Assembly: GCA_041871065.1 (NCBI GenBank)
Contig: CP168942.1
Location: 2,140,501-2,204,500 of the forward strand
Reading direction: 5' to 3'
Source of the DNA: Weissella confusa
GTDB lineage: Bacteria > Bacillota > Bacilli > Lactobacillales > Lactobacillaceae
DNA length: 64,000 bases
Shown: positions 25,285 to 33,893 of the stretch, one piece after another
Position numbering within the stretch: the first letter of the stretch is position 1
Layout of the letters: every line of letters starts with the position of its first letter
Notes under the pieces: generated by a model
The model's database searches: none
The model's input: the letters and a program-made list of their open reading frames with translations, nothing else
Told to the model about the DNA's origin: nothing
Translations under genes and position numbers: made by a program

Positions 25285-27402
25285 TTAACCAATCTTCTTC
25301 CACAATGGCAAGCTCATGAAGTCGTAGTTTTCAGTCATCCAGCGACCGTTTTCAGTCACTTCAACGACGCGGCCATCCAAGATGTGCTCCCACTTACCAG
25401 CTGGCAAGTAGTAATCAACATCCCCTTCTTCCGTCATAACAGGTGCCACCAAAACGTCGCTACCAAGCATGTATTGGCGATCCAACGTTGCCGTATTTTG
25501 ATCTTCAGGGAACTCCAAGTACATTGGACGCATCAATGGGATACCAGCTTCAACTGATTCCTTCGCTTGTCCGTAGATGTATGGCATCATCTCCAACTTC
25601 AATTGCGTGAACTTACGCGTTACGTCAACAGCTTCTTCGTCAAACAACCAAGGCACACGGTACTCGATGTTACCGTGGTAACGTGAGTGACTTGAAAGCA
25701 AACCGAATTGCGTCCAACGCTTGTAGATTGATGGGCTCGCATTCTCTTCGAAACCACCAATATCGTGACTCCAGAATGTGTAACCTGATGACATCAAGCT
25801 CAAACCACCACGCAGACTGTCAGCCATTGAGTGGAATTGGCTCAAGTTGTCACCACCCCAGTGAACTGGGTATTGTTGACCACCGACCGTACCAGAGCGA
25901 GCAAAGACAACCGCTTCGTCTTCACCCTTTTCTTGTTGCAACAACTCAAACACAGCGTCGTTGTAACGGTGCGTGTAGTAGTTGTGCTCACCTTCAGGGT
26001 TGCCGCCGTTAAAGAATACGGCGTCGTGCATTGGAATTCGCTCACCGAAGTCCGTCTTGAAGCAGTCAACACCCATGTCCAACAAGTTCTTCAACAAACC
26101 TTGGTACCAAGCACGGGCTTCTGGGTTCGTGAAGTCAACCACGGCGTTACCTGGTTGCCACAAATCCCATTGCCAAACACTGCCGTCAGTGTGCTTGATG
26201 AAGTAACCCTTTTCCTTACCAATCTTGAAGAGTGGTGACTTTTGTGAGATGTATGGGTTAATCCAAACGCAGACCTTCAAGCCCTTGTCGTGCAAACGCT
26301 TCAACAAACCAACTGGATCTGGGAATTGTTCCTTATCCCATTCCATGTTTGACCACTCGAAGCCCTTCATCCAGAAGCAATCAAAGTGGAATACTGAAAC
26401 CGGAATATCACGCTCGAACATACCGTCGATGAAACTCATAACCGTCTCTTCTGAGTAGTCCGTCGTAAATGACGTTGATAGCCACAAGCCGAACGTCCAT
26501 TCTGGTGGCAAAACAGAACCACCCGTCAACTTGTTGTACTTTGAAATCACTGACTTTGGTGAGTCACCTGCAATCACGTAGTATTCCAATGACTCGCCAC
26601 GTGTTGAGAAGCTGACACGATCAACCACTTCGCTGCCGACTTCAAAACTCGTTGGTTGGCTTTCGTTAACAAAGACACCGTAGTAAACGCCAGCCTTACC
26701 CGTCATGTAAAACGGAATTGACTTGTAGCTTTGTTCTGAACCAGTACCACCGTCCATGTTGATAGTGTCGATGCTTTGGCCGTTCTTGACGAAGGCACCA
26801 AAACGCTCACCGAATCCGTAAACATTCGTACCTGGCAATAGGCTCAATTGCTCACGCATAAAGTGGTCAGTTGCTGTAACTGATCCTTGTGGGCCCAAGT
26901 TTTGCGCACCAGTAACCGTGTTGGCGTGCATTACTTGGCCCAATTGCTTACCTGACAAATCATCGATTGACGCTTGCGCCTTGTATTCAGAACCCGTAAT
27001 GCGCTTACCCTTGTAGTTGAAATCAATGTTGAACTTGTCGTGCATTGAGACAGCCAATTGCAAATCACCACTCGTCAACGTTGCAACAGAATCTGCAATT
27101 TCAATCGCTGGCGTCACGTTGTTGTTTTGCAACTCGTATAGTGGATTCTTGTCATCGCGATCGAAGTGCTTCAATTCAACACCGATAACATCTTCAGCTG
27201 GTGAGAACACCGTCATCGTCGTTGCACCGACATCCAACATGTCACCGCGAGAGTTGATACGGTGGTAGGCTGAGTAAACACGCAAGGCATCACTTGCGTA
27301 GTTGTCATCATCCTTCTCTACGACCATTGCGTCAAAGGCTTCCAATGGTGAGTTAACAATGTACTCATCACGGTTTAGCCAGTATCCATTAGTAAACTTC
27401 AT
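25285..27402 (-). CDS. xylQ: GH31 alpha-xylosidase (YicI/XylQ type), short C-terminus
   Basis: 705 residues, cytosolic. Releases alpha-linked xylose from isoprimeverose-type oligosaccharides. Catalytic motifs of GH31 are present: the nucleophile region VDCFKTDFGERIPMHDAVFF near 440 and the acid/base region VGGQQYPVHWGGDNLSQF near 510. VYGFGERFGAFVKNGQSIDT near 195 is also typical of YicI. The protein stops at YDFMSLPLWKKIG, where E. coli YicI (772 residues) continues through a distal beta domain, so about 70-90 residues may be missing or naturally absent. It follows the GPH symporter gene by 42 bp. Confidence 0.9.
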   Translation of the reverse strand: MKFTNGYWLNRDEYIVNSPLEAFDAMVVEKDDDNYASDALRVYSAYHRINSRGDMLDVGATTMTVFSPAEDVIGVELKHFDRDDKNPLYELQNNNVTPAIEIADSVATLTSGDLQLAVSMHDKFNIDFNYKGKRITGSEYKAQASIDDLSGKQLGQVMHANTVTGAQNLGPQGSVTATDHFMREQLSLLPGTNVYGFGERFGAFVKNGQSIDTINMDGGTGSEQSYKSIPFYMTGKAGVYYGVFVNESQPTSFEVGSEVVDRVSFSTRGESLEYYVIAGDSPKSVISKYNKLTGGSVLPPEWTFGLWLSTSFTTDYSEETVMSFIDGMFERDIPVSVFHFDCFWMKGFEWSNMEWDKEQFPDPVGLLKRLHDKGLKVCVWINPYISQKSPLFKIGKEKGYFIKHTDGSVWQWDLWQPGNAVVDFTNPEARAWYQGLLKNLLDMGVDCFKTDFGERIPMHDAVFFNGGNPEGEHNYYTHRYNDAVFELLQQEKGEDEAVVFARSGTVGGQQYPVHWGGDNLSQFHSMADSLRGGLSLMSSGYTFWSHDIGGFEENASPSIYKRWTQFGLLSSHSRYHGNIEYRVPWLFDEEAVDVTRKFTQLKLEMMPYIYGQAKESVEAGIPLMRPMYLEFPEDQNTATLDRQYMLGSDVLVAPVMTEEGDVDYYLPAGKWEHILDGRVVEVTENGRWMTENYDFMSLPLWKKIG

Positions 27403-27444
27403 GTTTTTATTCCCCGTTTAATTATGTTTGAAATGCCTATCTGC

Positions 27445-28863
27445 TTAGGCTTCAGCTTCTGCAACTGCAGCAGCTTCACGTTCGTGCTTAGCCGTCAAAT
27501 CTGCGACCATTTGTGGCTCAAGCTTGTCGATGTTGTTGAACAACAAGGCGATTGCTGAGGCAGCGTAACCGATAAATGGAATCCAGATGAATCCCATGCG
27601 GATAGCGTCCAATGCTGATGCGGTCTGCGTACCGTCAGCTGAAGCAGCATAACCACCAGCTGCCAAAACGGCGGCCAAGACCATACCACCGATTCCCATA
27701 CCCAACTTGGCTGAGAATGAACTAAATGATGTTACGAACCCTTCGGCACGCACACCGTTCTTCCACTCACCGAAATCAACGGCGTCTGACAACATAACGG
27801 CGATCAAGGCACCCGTCAAACCGTAGCTGATGAAGTACAAGACAATACCAGTCAAGATAATGGCAACGTTTCCGTTCATGATGTCCGCAAGGTAAAGTAC
27901 CAATTGTGACAAAGCCGTTCCGACCATTCCAAGCAACATCGTGTTTCGCTTACCCAAACGACGGGCAACGAATGGCACCATCGCCGTTGAGGCCAACGTG
28001 ATAACCGTTCCGGCCAAGACCAAACTTCCCAACGCTTCGTTGTGCAAAACGTACTTGAAGTAGTAAGGCAATGAACTTGAACGAACGGCAAATCCACCCC
28101 AGTAGATAAAGTTGATGAAGATGATGATGACCCATGGATAGTTACCCTTCAAGGCCTTCACTGATTCGCGCATTGGAATTGAACGGTTAGAGTCCTTCGT
28201 GACCACTCGCTCACGAGTTCCGGCGAAGGCAACCAACAAGCAGGCTGCCGTGATAACACCCAAGATAACGGCCCAGATGAACCAACCCGTTGCTGATGTT
28301 GATGGATCCTTAGCACCCTTATCAAAAATACCAGCGATAATTCCAACTGCTGGCAACGTCAATGGCAAGAAAATGGCTGCGCCCATGTTTCCGAAGAATT
28401 GACGAATTGTTGACAACGTCACACGCTCTTGTGGATTTGAAGTCAACGCTGGCAAGATTGATGTAACCGGAATGTTGATTCCTGAGTACAAAATCTTAGC
28501 GCCGATGTAGGCAATGTAAATCCAAACGACCTTACCAGTTTCTGATAGTGGTGGCGCCGTAAAGGCCATCACACAGAAGATGGCAAATGGAATTGCAAAC
28601 CACAACCAGTAAGGACGTGACTTTCCCCACTTCGTATGTGTACGGTCGATGAATTGTCCCCAAATTACCCCATCGATTGAATCAATAATTGCTGTAATCG
28701 CGAAAAGTCCCGTAACGGCTGCTGCAGCAACACCCAATGTGTCAGTACAGAAAACCAAGAAGTACGTTCCTACGATTTGAAAAATTGTGTTACACCCAAA
28801 GTCCGACATGGCGTATGAGACACGTTCGCCCCACCCCACTTGATTCGGCATCTTTTGTTCCAT
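27445..28863 (-). CDS. xylP: GPH-family xyloside/isoprimeverose:cation symporter
   Basis: 472 residues, 12 membrane segments. The GPH signature is seen as VSYAMSDFGCNTIFQIVGTY at the N-terminus and IDGVIWGQFIDRTHTKWGKS with RPYWLW after helix 2. In Lactobacillus pentosus XylP imports isoprimeverose and XylQ is its alpha-xylosidase; the same pair stands here in the same order, which is the basis for the name. GGAGGG precedes the start. Tandem cre-like sites lie upstream at 28913-28939, so carbon catabolite control is expected. Confidence 0.88.
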   Translation of the reverse strand: MEQKMPNQVGWGERVSYAMSDFGCNTIFQIVGTYFLVFCTDTLGVAAAAVTGLFAITAIIDSIDGVIWGQFIDRTHTKWGKSRPYWLWFAIPFAIFCVMAFTAPPLSETGKVVWIYIAYIGAKILYSGINIPVTSILPALTSNPQERVTLSTIRQFFGNMGAAIFLPLTLPAVGIIAGIFDKGAKDPSTSATGWFIWAVILGVITAACLLVAFAGTRERVVTKDSNRSIPMRESVKALKGNYPWVIIIFINFIYWGGFAVRSSSLPYYFKYVLHNEALGSLVLAGTVITLASTAMVPFVARRLGKRNTMLLGMVGTALSQLVLYLADIMNGNVAIILTGIVLYFISYGLTGALIAVMLSDAVDFGEWKNGVRAEGFVTSFSSFSAKLGMGIGGMVLAAVLAAGGYAASADGTQTASALDAIRMGFIWIPFIGYAASAIALLFNNIDKLEPQMVADLTAKHEREAAAVAEAEA

Positions 28864-28912
28864 GACTAATACCCTCCGTTGTTCATGGTGACTACCTTAA
28901 GAATTTTTGTAA

Positions 28913-28939
28913 TGCAAACGCTTTCTGTAAACGGTTTCA
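28913..28939 (-). promoter_or_regulatory. Tandem cre-like sites upstream of xylP
   Basis: On the minus strand TGAAACCGTTTACA (28926-28939) fits the CcpA consensus TGWNANCGNTNWCA exactly, and AGAAAGCGTTTGCA (28913-28926) fits with one mismatch. They lie 50-75 bp upstream of the xylP start. Confidence 0.8.
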
Positions 28940-29066
28940 TTACCACGTGTTTGAGAATACAGGGATTAAATTCAGTCTACAAGGTCTCTTTGCCCAGAGG
29001 TCGTATTTATCCGGTCAAAAAGTCAAAATCGCCACCTAATTTGCAAGTGCAATTGTTTGACATTTA

Positions 29067-29100
29067 CAAAAAAATAGTCAACCCATTGCAGGTTGACTAT
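29067..29100 (-). terminator. Terminator of the GH8 gene
   Basis: Minus-strand stem ATAGTCAACC/GGTTGACTAT followed by TTTTTTTG. Confidence 0.85.
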
Positions 29101-29108
29101 CACCACGA

Positions 29109-30275
29109 TTAATTTGTTACTAGTACGCGATCTGCAGAGGCCTGCTTGTCATACTTGTTATACATACCCGCCAAAGACATGAAGGCAAATAGGTACAACA
29201 AGTTATCGTAGTAACGGTAAACACCGTCACGCATTGGCATGTTCCAGAATAGATCCACGTAGTACTTTGACAACTCATTGTTTGGCGTTGCTAGTGTTGA
29301 TTGCGCCATACCAGCCTTCAAGGCAACCGGGTGCTTCACGTACAACAAGCTTTGACCATCTTCAGTCTCCTTGTCGCCGACAACCGTGCCGTCAATCCAG
29401 TAAACCGGGATGTTTTCTTGTTCAATTTGACCCTTGTAGAATTCTTGCAACTTAACGACACGGTCAGTCAATTCAGCATCAACCTTGCCTGTCCACGCAG
29501 CATCCAAACCAACGTTCGCTGCCGTGCGGTATGCATCTGAGAAGAATGAACCGTGGCCACGGAAGTCATTTGGCGTACCATCGTAGTTCGCATATTCCGC
29601 TGACATCCCCGTTTCTGGGTTCATCGCCTTCTTCAAATATTCACGTGACGCATCAGCTGCGCGCTCAAAGAACGCACGATCTTCTTCATTACCGTATTGC
29701 GCGTAAACCTCGTAGAAGTGAGGCAAGTGATATGACGGATCTGAAATGTCCATTTCTGCGACGAAACGAATGTAAGTCGTCTCAGGATCGAACATGCCAC
29801 GGCCGCCTTCTTCTTCATCCTTGTGCACCATCTCGTGCAACAATGACTTCGCCTCAGCTGTGTAGTTAAAGATGCCTTCGCCGTCACCCCAACGGTTAGC
29901 AGCCATCAACAAAGCAGCCGCAAAGAATTCTTCACCGTCTGGGGCAGAACCTTCAGCGTTAGAAACACCTGAACGTTGGGCTGACCACTTGAAGAAGCCG
30001 TGCATTGGGCCGTCTGTGATCAACATGTACTTGTTCACCCATGCCCAGAACTTGTTGAACATGGCTTGGTCATCAAGTTGCAAAGCAATCATCATCCCGT
30101 ATGACATTCCCTCAGTACGCACATCATCGTTACCAGTATCAGTAAAGTATGCCGTACCATCACCGTTGTCATAGTAGAACTTTGTCTCTTCATTTGTAAA
30201 AATCGTATCCAATACTTGTTGGAACTTTTCATCGATTTGCGCTTGTGTATAACCAAAGTCAGTAAACTTACTCAT
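29109..30275 (-). CDS. GH8 reducing-end xylose-releasing exo-oligoxylanase (Rex)
   Basis: 388 residues with no signal peptide, so it acts on imported xylo-oligosaccharides. The closest pattern is Bacillus halodurans Rex, with the general acid in RTEGMSYGMMIALQLDDQAM near residue 70 and the base region FRGHGSFFSDAYRTAANVGL near 265. HGFFKWSAQRSG and NMPMRDGVYRYYDNLLYLFA also fit GH8. It stands upstream of xylPQ with its own cre site, forming an intracellular xylo-oligosaccharide pathway. Confidence 0.9.
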   Translation of the reverse strand: MSKFTDFGYTQAQIDEKFQQVLDTIFTNEETKFYYDNGDGTAYFTDTGNDDVRTEGMSYGMMIALQLDDQAMFNKFWAWVNKYMLITDGPMHGFFKWSAQRSGVSNAEGSAPDGEEFFAAALLMAANRWGDGEGIFNYTAEAKSLLHEMVHKDEEEGGRGMFDPETTYIRFVAEMDISDPSYHLPHFYEVYAQYGNEEDRAFFERAADASREYLKKAMNPETGMSAEYANYDGTPNDFRGHGSFFSDAYRTAANVGLDAAWTGKVDAELTDRVVKLQEFYKGQIEQENIPVYWIDGTVVGDKETEDGQSLLYVKHPVALKAGMAQSTLATPNNELSKYYVDLFWNMPMRDGVYRYYDNLLYLFAFMSLAGMYNKYDKQASADRVLVTN

Positions 30276-30354
30276 TTTTTATTTCTCCGTTTTCTTAATT
30301 ACCAAAGCTGAGTATATGGTTCGTTTATGACCTAAATGTGGCTTAAACAAGAAA

Positions 30355-30368
30355 AGAAAGCGCTTTCA
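30355..30368. promoter_or_regulatory. cre-like site upstream of the GH8 gene
   Basis: AGAAAGCGCTTTCA contains the palindrome GAAAGCGCTTTC and fits the CcpA consensus with one mismatch, 80 bp upstream of the GH8 start. Confidence 0.8.
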
Positions 30369-30376
30369 TAAACCGC

Positions 30377-30413
30377 AAAAAAAGCGATGCCACCCTCACC
30401 TAGGCAGCATCGC
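30377..30413 (-). terminator. Terminator of the CiaH-like kinase gene
   Basis: Minus-strand stem GCGATGC/GCATCGC with a TTTTTTT exit. Confidence 0.8.
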
Positions 30414-30419
30414 ATGGCA

Positions 30420-31667
30420 TTATTTAATTTTTTGGTTCTTCGGCAACGTCATGCTGAAGATGGTTCCGTGCGGTTGATTGTCCAACACTTCAATGGTGCC
30501 ACGGTGTCCTTGGACCACCCACTTGGCAATCGCAAGTCCCAATCCGTGACCACCCGTCGAACGAGAACGCGCCTTATCAACACGATAAAAGCGATCAAAT
30601 AAACGTTGCTTATCGGCGTCCGGCACACCCTTACCAGTGTCAGAAACCTGCAACTTAATACTACTGTTTGTCTGAGTCGCAGAAATCGTCACGTCAGCCC
30701 CTTCACCAGCGTACTTCTGGGCATTATCCGTCAAAATCACGAGTAATTGGCGCAAACGTTGGGCATCCCCGACAATTGGCAATGTCTCAGGCACATCAAC
30801 TCGTAGCGTTTGGCCCTTTTCTTCGGCCGTGAATTCGAAAATATCACCAACTTCGCGAGCCACTTTCGCCAAGTCCATGTCAGCAAACGCAAACAATGGC
30901 ACATCGGCGTCGGCCTGCGATAGCGTCAACAAATCACCGGTCAAATTATTCAAGTGACGCACTTCAGTCAACGCATTAGCGACGTTTTCGACTTGGTCCA
31001 TCACCGTATCATTTGGTCGCTCCAACATTCGCTCCAAATTATTTTGAATAACGGTCATCGGCGTCTTGAATTCGTGGGCCGCGTCGGCCACGAACGTTCG
31101 TTGCTGCGACCACGCACGCATAATCGGACGCATGTTGGCGCGCGTCAACGCAACCGCCATCAACAACAAGGCAATTTCAGACAACGCGAAAATCCAAACC
31201 AAACGATTCTGGAATGACTCAACAATCTCGTGCTCTGTCGTGACATCAACGAATGCCAATTGATCACCCTGACGATTAAAGAAATACCAACTACCACGAT
31301 ATGACTTAAGGTAGACCTTATCCTCATGTTTGATATTCAGCGAATCTTTAAAAGTATCGACGTAATCAGTAATTTGAGAATTTTGGATTGTTGGTTGATC
31401 GTAGCGATTTGAACGTGAATCAAACGCATGTGCTACGCGACTCTGGGCCGTGCCGTACATCACATTCCTAAATTGGCCGATTGTAAACGTCCCAATCAGT
31501 GAAAACACCATCGTAAAACCAACGACCATCAAGATCGTCATCTTAACCTGTTGTGACAACGAGGCGCGGATTCTCTGAAGCCACTTTGGCAGTTTAATTT
31601 TGCCAAAAAACGCCCGGACACGTGCTTCAAACCGTTCGTCCCAGCGTTGTTTGTTCTTTTCTACCAT
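30420..31667 (-). CDS. Sensor histidine kinase, CiaH-like
   Basis: 415 residues. A basic N-terminal segment of about 40 residues is followed by a membrane helix (ILMVVGFTMVFSLIGTFTIG), an outer domain of about 100 residues, and a second helix (WIFALSEIALLLMAVALTRA). The H-box is FVADAAHEFKTPMTVIQNNL; the N-box is LLVILTDNAQKYAGEGADVT; G boxes are VSDTGKGVP and TGGHGLGLAIAKW. The HEFKTP form and the paired regulator resemble CiaRH of streptococci, a system tied to envelope stress and carbohydrate use. It starts 4 bp after the regulator gene. Confidence 0.85.
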   Translation of the reverse strand: MVEKNKQRWDERFEARVRAFFGKIKLPKWLQRIRASLSQQVKMTILMVVGFTMVFSLIGTFTIGQFRNVMYGTAQSRVAHAFDSRSNRYDQPTIQNSQITDYVDTFKDSLNIKHEDKVYLKSYRGSWYFFNRQGDQLAFVDVTTEHEIVESFQNRLVWIFALSEIALLLMAVALTRANMRPIMRAWSQQRTFVADAAHEFKTPMTVIQNNLERMLERPNDTVMDQVENVANALTEVRHLNNLTGDLLTLSQADADVPLFAFADMDLAKVAREVGDIFEFTAEEKGQTLRVDVPETLPIVGDAQRLRQLLVILTDNAQKYAGEGADVTISATQTNSSIKLQVSDTGKGVPDADKQRLFDRFYRVDKARSRSTGGHGLGLAIAKWVVQGHRGTIEVLDNQPHGTIFSMTLPKNQKIK

Positions 31668-31671
31668 AAAA

Positions 31672-32370
31672 TCAGTCTTCCGTTAGCGTTACGTTTAGCG
31701 TATAGCCAACATTACGCAACGTCTTAATCGTGACTTGCGCATCCGCATTACGCAAGTTCTTACGAAGGTTTGACATGTACACTTCGACAACTGTCAAAGA
31801 CGTATCAGAATCAAAGCCCCATAGGCGATCAAAAATTTGATCCTTCGTGACAATTTGACCCACGTGTTGCATCAAATAAACTAACAAACCAAACTCACGA
31901 CCTTGCAAGTTCACTTCTTGGTCGTTAACCAAAACACGGTGTTGATCAATAAAGACTTGTACGTTCCCTACTTCAAGGGCACCGTCTTGACCAAGCACAC
32001 CCGTGTGGCGCAACAACGTCTTCAAACGCGCCAACAATTCTTCCTTATAGAATGGCTTGGTGATGTATTCATCCGCACCCAAGTTGAAGCCTTGCATCTT
32101 ATCTGATAGTTCACCCTTGGCCGTCAACATTAGAATTGGCAAGTTAGGAAACATATCCTTTGCCTTCTTCAAAATCGTAAAACCATCTTGACCTGGCAAC
32201 ATCACATCCAGCACAACGGCGTCATAAACACCTGATTCGATTTCAAACCAGCCTTCATCCCCATCGTGCACTTGCGTTACTTCGCCTAATTCAGAAATCG
32301 TTTCACGGACAGTGTCATTCAATGCAAAATCATCTTCCACTACTAACAACTTAATTGTATTCCCTGCCAT
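31672..32370 (-). CDS. OmpR-family response regulator, CiaR-like
   Basis: 232 residues from ATG 32370 (MAGNTIKLLVVEDDFALN); the frame is open far upstream but that part is intergenic. Phospho-acceptor Asp lies in YDAVVLDVMLPGQDGFTILK; Lys in ADEYITKPFYKEEL. The winged-helix domain has QGREFGLLVYLMQHVGQIVT and KDQIFDRLWGFDSDTSLTVV, close to streptococcal CiaR. GAGG lies upstream. Direct TTTAAGGTTC repeats upstream suggest autoregulation. Confidence 0.87.
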   Translation of the reverse strand: MAGNTIKLLVVEDDFALNDTVRETISELGEVTQVHDGDEGWFEIESGVYDAVVLDVMLPGQDGFTILKKAKDMFPNLPILMLTAKGELSDKMQGFNLGADEYITKPFYKEELLARLKTLLRHTGVLGQDGALEVGNVQVFIDQHRVLVNDQEVNLQGREFGLLVYLMQHVGQIVTKDQIFDRLWGFDSDTSLTVVEVYMSNLRKNLRNADAQVTIKTLRNVGYTLNVTLTED

Positions 32371-32448
32371 CTCAGTAACCTCACATATCCCCAAATGGGT
32401 TTCATTCATATCTCTTATAAATCTTTGTTGTTTTAAATAATAGTCAGC

Positions 32449-32504
32449 GAACCTTAAAATCGACATAGCGTAGCCTTGTCTGAACCTTAAATATTTAAGG
32501 TTCA
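32449..32504 (-). promoter_or_regulatory. Repeat/palindrome operator upstream of the CiaR-like gene
   Basis: TTTAAGGTTC occurs twice on the minus strand, 33 bp apart (32482-32491 and 32449-32458). The first is half of a perfect 24-bp palindrome at 32481-32504 with centre AAATATTT. The second repeat is placed like a -35 region, before a TATTAT hexamer. CiaR binds TTTAAG direct repeats in streptococci, so this is a candidate regulator site. Confidence 0.5.
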
Positions 32505-32555
32505 GGTCCATTATAACCGTTCCGCGGAATATGGACTCATCTTTTGCCGCGCAAA

Positions 32556-32583
32556 AAAGCGCCATATGAAAAATATGGCGCTA
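32556..32583 (-). terminator. Terminator of terC
   Basis: Stem AGCGCCATAT/ATATGGCGCT followed by TTTTTTG on the minus strand. Confidence 0.85.
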
Positions 32584-32587
32584 ATGT

Positions 32588-33541
32588 TTACTTAAATTCA
32601 CGACGTGCTTGCACGCGGGCAACGATAATTGATGACACAATCGCCAACGCAAGCAGACCGACAATCACAATCAATGAGACGGCGTTTGAGATTTCAAACT
32701 CCCAGCCAAACATCTTACCACCCTCATTAATCAACATCTTGGCACCAATGAACGCCAAGATAATCGCCAATGCGTACTTGATATAACGGAACATTGGCAA
32801 TAGCTTTGATAAGGCAAAATACAATGAACGCAATCCCAAAATCGCAAAGATATTTGACGTGACAACAATGAACGTATCTTGTGTCACCGCCAACACGGCC
32901 GGAATTGAATCCACCGCGAATAGCAAATCAGAGGCTTCGATGAAAATTAGGGCAACCAAGAATTTCGTCACATAATGACGACCATCTTCTTTGATAATGA
33001 AGTGTGGCTCCGTATAGTCATCCTTAATTGGCAAAATTTTACGTAGCGTCTTAATCAAACGACTATCATCCAAGTTCTGGTTGGCTTCTTTTTCAAAGAG
33101 CATTTTCAATCCGGTATACACCAAGAAAGCTCCGAAAATATACATTAACCAGTCGAAACGTTGTAGCAACGCAGCGCCACCCAAAATGAAGAGCACACGC
33201 ATCACCAACGCCCCAAACACCCCCCAGAACAAAACGCGGTGTTGGTACTTGGCCTCAATACCAAAGAAGCTAAAGACCAGAATAAAGATAAAGAGATTAT
33301 CTACACTTAATGATTCTTCAAGCAGGTAGCCCGTTACAAAATCCAACGCGTGGTCACTACCGGCAAAATACCAGATACCACCCGCAAAAATAAATGCCAA
33401 GGCTACCCACATACCCGTCATCATCAATGACTTTTCGAATGTCGGTACCGTATTTTCTTTATTAAAAATACCCAGATCAAGCGCTAGCATCACAATCACA
33501 AATGCAAAAAACGCCACCCAGATCCATAAACTAACTTCCAT
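32588..33541 (-). CDS. TerC family integral membrane protein
   Basis: 317 residues with about nine hydrophobic segments. Family motifs are LALDLGIFNKENTVPTFEKS, LEESLSVDNLFIFILVFSFF and EASDLLFAVDSIPAVLAVTQ, including the conserved Asp/Glu residues in the membrane. TerC proteins are linked to metal export, notably manganese loading of exported enzymes in Bacillus (MeeF/MeeY). A structured RNA with a terminator lies 110-300 bp upstream on the same strand and could be its leader. Confidence 0.9.
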   Translation of the reverse strand: MEVSLWIWVAFFAFVIVMLALDLGIFNKENTVPTFEKSLMMTGMWVALAFIFAGGIWYFAGSDHALDFVTGYLLEESLSVDNLFIFILVFSFFGIEAKYQHRVLFWGVFGALVMRVLFILGGAALLQRFDWLMYIFGAFLVYTGLKMLFEKEANQNLDDSRLIKTLRKILPIKDDYTEPHFIIKEDGRHYVTKFLVALIFIEASDLLFAVDSIPAVLAVTQDTFIVVTSNIFAILGLRSLYFALSKLLPMFRYIKYALAIILAFIGAKMLINEGGKMFGWEFEISNAVSLIVIVGLLALAIVSSIIVARVQARREFK

Positions 33542-33653
33542 AGGTGAATCTTCTTTCTTGTTACGAGATATTCTCTATCTTACTCCAAATTTGTGCACTT
33601 TGTTTGACTAGCTTAGAAAATTACGTTTGTGGTGTGTGTCGAATAAAAAATGC

Positions 33654-33846
33654 GCAAAAAAAAGACACCAGGTTCGCCGCCTAGTGTCTTCCGACCATAC
33701 ATCTCAAATTGCAATCTGCATGGCCGTCCGGTAGTTGCCTACCGGGCTAAATACAATTACGTATCGCCCTTGTTTCCTATACAAGGGCGATACGAATCGT
33801 TTGATTGCTATAATCTGACAAAACGTATCACCCCTTTCCTAGATTG
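33654..33846 (-). ncRNA. Structured RNA (small RNA or terC leader) with terminator
   Basis: Between a promoter and terC on the minus strand there is a roughly 190-nt segment with, in order: AAGGGGTGATACG (33824-33836), a perfect 14-bp hairpin CGTATCGCCCTTGT/ACAAGGGCGATACG (33760-33794), CCGGTAG-GCAA-CTACCGG (33728-33745), a GGCCATGCA/TGTATGGTC stem, and a terminator AAGACACTAGG/CCTGGTGTCTT with nine T (33654-33690). The first element can pair with the left arm of the 14-bp hairpin, giving two alternative folds. A TTG-started 14-codon frame (33777-33821) lies across the switch region. It does not match the yybP-ykoY manganese riboswitch core that I know. Confidence 0.6.
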
Positions 33847-33852
33847 ACTATT

Positions 33853-33880
33853 ATTATAGACCCTCATTTTAGAAATTCAA
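33853..33880 (-). promoter_or_regulatory. Promoter of the structured RNA
   Basis: -35 TTGAAT (33875-33880), 16-bp spacer, -10 TATAAT (33853-33858) on the minus strand, overlapping the region just after the surface protein stop. Confidence 0.75.
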
Positions 33881-33893
33881 GCGCAAAAGGTGA

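Noticed and set aside
31676..32565. Longer 297-residue form of the CiaR-like regulator
   Set aside because: The first 65 codons cover the operator and promoter region, and the receiver domain begins at MAGNTIKLLVVEDD with its own ribosome binding site.
33654..33846. yybP-ykoY manganese riboswitch upstream of terC
   Set aside because: Position fits, but the conserved GGGGAGUAG and GCAAGACC cores are not found; kept as an unassigned structured RNA.
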